Assembly (NCBI GenBank): GCA_017649565.1
Contig: JAGCGO010000091.1
Location: 1 to 64,000, forward strand
Length of the DNA stretch: 64,000 bases
Source: Fibrobacter sp.
GTDB taxonomy: Bacteria; Fibrobacterota; Fibrobacteria; Fibrobacterales; Fibrobacteraceae
Direction of reading: 5' to 3'
Shown here: piece after piece, positions 61,276 to 64,000 of the stretch
Layout of the letters: every line of letters begins with the position of its first letter
Position numbering within the stretch: position 1 is the stretch's first letter
The notes under the pieces: generated by a model
Told to the model about the DNA's origin: nothing
Seen by the model: only the letters and a program-made list of their open reading frames with translations
The model's database searches: none
Program-made: the position numbers and the translations under genes

Positions 61276-61989
61276 CTAGTCCCTGCGCCCACCAATAAGG
61301 CCGGCGCGGTACGCCCAGTAGAGCAGTTGCAGAATGGAAGATATTGCAGCGGCCACGTAGGTGAGGCCTGCGGCAAAGAGCACCCCGGAAACCGTATTGT
61401 ATTCGCGACCCTGCGCCACCACGTCCATACGGGCGAGCGCCTTCTTCGCGCGGGAAGAAGCGTCGAATTCGACCGGGACGGTCACGAGCGTAAAGAGCGT
61501 CGCGGCAGCAAACAGGATGACGCCCACCAGCGCAAGGGAATAGCCCAGCGCACGGCCAGCACTCATCAGCACGATGCCGATAATCACGAGCCACGGTCCG
61601 AGATTGCTGCCGATATTGGCAACGGGGACAATGGCGGAACGCAGCCACAGCGGGAAGTACCCCTGTGCATGCTGGATAGCATGGCCCACCTCGTGTGCGG
61701 CAACACCTGCGGCACTCGCATTACGACCGTAGTACACTTCCTTCGAAAGGTTGAGCGTCTTGTTCAGCGGATTGTAATGGTCCGAAAGAAAGCCCTGATG
61801 CACATGCACCTGGACGTCGGTAATGCCCGCATCCATGAGGATGGCCTTCGCCACGTCGGCACCGGTGAGACCGCTGGAAATGTTCACTTTCTGTCCTGCA
61901 GCAAAGCGGGACTTGACAAGCATGGAGACACCGCCGGACAGGGCCAGCGTCACCAGCAAAATCATCATGTATAAAGGATCTAGCATCAT
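61276..61989 (-). CDS. YugP-type membrane zinc metallopeptidase
   Basis: 237 residues. An N-terminal transmembrane helix (MMILLVTLALSGGVSML), the conserved GLTGADVAKAILMDAGITDVQVHVHQGFLSDHYNP, then the zinc motif AAHEVGHAIQHAQ (HExxH), and three further membrane segments (PWLVIIGIVLMSAG, LALVGVILFAAATLFTLVTV, SGVLFAAGLTYVAAAI). Family peptidases are membrane proteases of unknown substrate. Cotranscribed with the small Cys protein. Two ATGs in a row at 61989 and 61986. Repeats precede it. Confidence 0.9.
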   Translation of the reverse strand: MMLDPLYMMILLVTLALSGGVSMLVKSRFAAGQKVNISSGLTGADVAKAILMDAGITDVQVHVHQGFLSDHYNPLNKTLNLSKEVYYGRNASAAGVAAHEVGHAIQHAQGYFPLWLRSAIVPVANIGSNLGPWLVIIGIVLMSAGRALGYSLALVGVILFAAATLFTLVTVPVEFDASSRAKKALARMDVVAQGREYNTVSGVLFAAGLTYVAAAISSILQLLYWAYRAGLIGGRRD

Positions 61990-62208
61990 AGGGAGTGATT
62001 AGTGGTTAGTGATTAGTGGTTAGTGGGAAGTGGTTAGGGGTTAGTAGGAAGTAGACAGTAGGAAGTAGGCAGTGGTTAGTAGTTAGGGGTTAGAATCTAG
62101 GATCTAGTGAATATTTTACTCGAGCCTGGAGCCTCGAACCTCATCGCTATAAAAATACAATCTTTCGTCTCTCGTCAGTAGGCCCGCAGGGCCGTTCTCT
62201 CGTCTAAA
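61990..62208. repeat. Degenerate GGTTAGT-type repeat tract and stem-loop repeat
   Basis: 61990-62110 holds many imperfect copies of AGTGGTTAGT and AGGAAGTAG, resembling 5918-5985. Then a CTCGAGCCTGGAGCCTCGAACCTC block (62117-62140), and copy 3 of the GACGAGAGAACG family on the reverse strand (62163-62208, hairpin GGCCCTGCGGGCC). No gene. Confidence 0.8.
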
Positions 62209-63390
62209 CTACATATCGCCGATATCTATCTTGGCCTTGTCGCGGACGCGCGTCAGCAAAAGTCCCAAAGCAAGGTACACCACAGCCTGTACTGCCAGCA
62301 AGTATAGTCTGGGCGCCACGTCGTAGATGTCCGCCCCCATCTGCTCGATGGAGAGCCAGGCCGGTACGGCAAAGGTGCTCGGCAAGATATACGAAGCAAC
62401 GGTCATCCAGTGCGGAATCAGGTAGCTGGGCCAGCTGAAGTTCGCAAGGAAAAGAATCGGGATAGACAGGTACAAGAAAAGCTGCATGCTGGATTCACGG
62501 CGCAGGAACACCTGCGAGACGACCATACCCAGATTGATGGTAGACGCAAGGAACACTACCGAGAAAACCACCATGGGTAACAGTTCGCCACGACGCGGGA
62601 AATCAAAGATGTTGTAGACAATGCAGTGGTAGAACAGGATGAACGAGCAATAATGAACAAAGTAAGCTAGGCAGCGTCCAAAATAGCGGTAAGGGAGTGT
62701 TTCGTTCTCGACCGCGCTGTCACGCATCTTTTTGCGGAAACGGCGGTGGGCTCGGGAGCCGCCCAACACGCAAATGCCTATGATGAGCGACTGCTGGAGA
62801 ATGACCACCAGCACGCTGGGCACTACATAATTGGCATAGCCGCCCGTACTGTTGTACAGCGTCTGGATGCTGAGGGGGAACGGGTCGCGCATGGCGATGG
62901 CCTTTGCAGAAGGAACCTTCTTGGAAAGCGCAATCTGCTTCACCTTGTTTGTCGCGCCAAGCGTCAACGCACACGTCGAGAAAGCCGTGCCTATGGCGCC
63001 ATGGAACATCACGTAAGCCCCGTGCGTAAAAATATTCACCGTCACCTGTTGATGGCCGCGGATGTCCTTTTCCATGTTCTCGGGGATGGCCATGAAGCCG
63101 TAAATCTCGTCGCGGGACATGGCTTCCTCGGCCTGCATCATCTCGGAATAGACCGCCTTCACCTCGATCTGCTGCGATGCCGAAGCCATGCGGATAAGGT
63201 CTCGCGACATCGCCGTATTGTCCATATCCACGATAGCGACAGGGACCTTCGTCACCGTCTGGTAAATATAGGGAGTCGGATAGTAGAAGGCGTACAGAAC
63301 GCCCGCCACCACGAGCAACAGCACCGCGGCAGCATCCGTGTACATCAGTTTCCATTCGGTAAAGGCGACTTTCCAGAGACGACTGATCAT
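62209..63390 (-). CDS. ABC-2-type transporter permease
   Basis: 393 residues from the ATG at 63390, which overlaps the preceding gene's stop (ATGA). Topology of the ABC-2 family: an N-terminal transmembrane helix (AAAVLLLVVAGVLYAFYY), a large extracytoplasmic domain of about 150 residues with VPVAIVDMDNTAMSRDLIRM and YGFMAIPENMEKDIRG, then five to six helices at the C-terminus. This is the layout of YbhR/YbhS/YhhJ-type exporter permeases. With its partner it probably forms a heterodimeric exporter; the ATPase and membrane-fusion genes should lie to the right, outside the window. Substrate unknown. Confidence 0.88.
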   Translation of the reverse strand: MISRLWKVAFTEWKLMYTDAAAVLLLVVAGVLYAFYYPTPYIYQTVTKVPVAIVDMDNTAMSRDLIRMASASQQIEVKAVYSEMMQAEEAMSRDEIYGFMAIPENMEKDIRGHQQVTVNIFTHGAYVMFHGAIGTAFSTCALTLGATNKVKQIALSKKVPSAKAIAMRDPFPLSIQTLYNSTGGYANYVVPSVLVVILQQSLIIGICVLGGSRAHRRFRKKMRDSAVENETLPYRYFGRCLAYFVHYCSFILFYHCIVYNIFDFPRRGELLPMVVFSVVFLASTINLGMVVSQVFLRRESSMQLFLYLSIPILFLANFSWPSYLIPHWMTVASYILPSTFAVPAWLSIEQMGADIYDVAPRLYLLAVQAVVYLALGLLLTRVRDKAKIDIGDM

Positions 63391-64000
63391 GCAGAAGCCT
63401 CCGGAGCCGTTCGCATTTTCTCTTCGTACTCGGCTTCCCTGCGGGCGAACTGTTTCCAGCGCATCGACATGAGGAATGCGCCCAGGATGTTCCAGAACAG
63501 AGCCATCTCGATAAGTATCTTCAGCACTTCCCATGCGGGGCCCATGCTCAAGTCACCCAGGAGCATCATCGACTGGATCTTGAGCGCATGAGTCAACGGA
63601 AGTATAAAGGCAAAGCCGCGCACGGCAAAAGGCATGGCCATCACGGGGAACGTCTGCCCCGCAAACGCAAAGGCCGGACTGCCGATTACGCCTGCGGCAC
63701 CTGTCGCAATCCTCATCAAGCCCGTCACCCCGACAAATACGATGCCGGCACCGGAACAGGCGAGAATCATGAACAGTTGCGCCGCGGCAGTCATGACAAA
63801 TTCGTTAAGTGTCATGGGAGCAAGCAACCTATGGCTATAGGCGTAGCAGCCGATCATGCCGAGCCAAAGAATGACATTCATGGGCACAACACTTGCAAAC
63901 CAGAGCGTAAAGCGCGAGCCGCGGGCATAGCCGAGCATTTCCCTCACGCGGTGGTCGCGGAGCGGGAACGACGCTACATACACGCCGACAATCATTGCAG
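63387..64000 (-). CDS. ABC-2-type transporter permease, 5' end outside the window
   Basis: Open to the right edge. The visible 200 or so residues are the C-terminal membrane half: MLGYARGSRFTLWFASVVPMNVILWLGMIGCY, ACSGAGIVFVGVTGLMRIATGAAGVIGSPAFAFAGQTFPVMAMPF, FILPLTHALKIQSMML and WNILGAFLMSMRWKQ. An ATG at 63995 is probably internal, as ABC-2 permeases of this class have an extra N-terminal part. It overlaps the next permease gene by four bases, so the two are translationally coupled. Confidence 0.85.
   Translation of the reverse strand, partial: AMIVGVYVASFPLRDHRVREMLGYARGSRFTLWFASVVPMNVILWLGMIGCYAYSHRLLAPMTLNEFVMTAAAQLFMILACSGAGIVFVGVTGLMRIATGAAGVIGSPAFAFAGQTFPVMAMPFAVRGFAFILPLTHALKIQSMMLLGDLSMGPAWEVLKILIEMALFWNILGAFLMSMRWKQFARREAEYEEKMRTAPEASA

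Noticed and set aside
61990..62110. CRISPR or tandem tRNA remnants
   Set aside because: Units are short and imperfect without unique spacers, and no cloverleaf can be drawn.

Overview
The window looks like chromosomal DNA from a Fibrobacter-type bacterium (phylum Fibrobacterota, FCB group). The evidence is a C-terminal FISUMP (Fibrobacter succinogenes major paralogous) domain in a 900-residue lipoprotein, a giant SprA-like translocon of the type IX secretion system (T9SS), a 284-residue sigma-70 factor as compact as the Bacteroidota primary sigma factor, Bat (aerotolerance) proteins, Ser-rich lipoproteins with poly-Ser linkers, an esterase that looks directed at plant polymers, and MqnC of the futalosine menaquinone route. 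Genes are dense on both strands, with clear AGGAG-type ribosome binding sites and many ATGA/TAATG overlaps. The long ORFs opposite the GC-rich genes are shadows. I saw no tRNA, rRNA or CRISPR array.

Layout. 1-787: 5' part of a lipoprotein gene (minus). 1030-3080: prfA and prmC. 3099-11731: a minus-strand block with a small unknown protein, an RlpA-like lipoprotein, two TPR proteins, a sigma factor, DUF971, Mrp and a ModF-like ATPase. 11800-14567: an esterase diverging from mqnC. 14568-15271 has no long gene but holds two mini-genes (44 and 20 aa), each with its own promoter, strong ribosome binding site and terminator. 15272-26729: BatD and BatE-like proteins, a heparinase II/III family enzyme and SprA. 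27606-41426: a complete-looking aryl polyene (APE) pigment cluster: two divergent genes (acyltransferase and chain-length factor) and a 13-gene plus-strand run from two ACPs to the last ketosynthase, ending in a strong terminator.

41427-46160 is the most unusual stretch. It holds a solitary EF-Tu paralogue with a second copy of domains II and III and an altered P-loop, an orphan RelB/DinJ-type antitoxin, and an AIPR-family (abortive infection/phage resistance) protein. The intergenic regions share palindromic motifs. I propose it as a candidate defence or stress island.

46161-64000: a leucine-rich-repeat protein, two tandem S41 protease lipoproteins (one with a signal peptide built from a 7-bp tandem repeat), an M23 peptidase, an FKBP prolyl isomerase, glmS, a thioesterase, scpA, a CotH/FISUMP surface lipoprotein pair, a YugP-type metallopeptidase with a small zinc-ribbon-like partner, and two ABC-2 permeases, the last cut by the window edge.

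Several intergenic repeat families recur: a GACGAGAGAACG/GACGAAAG stem-loop family, a 47-bp exact repeat, purine-rich GGTTAGT-like tracts and hairpins with a GAGCYTGYCGAA core. At three places repeat-like DNA has become coding sequence: a signal peptide, an interdomain linker and a C-terminus.
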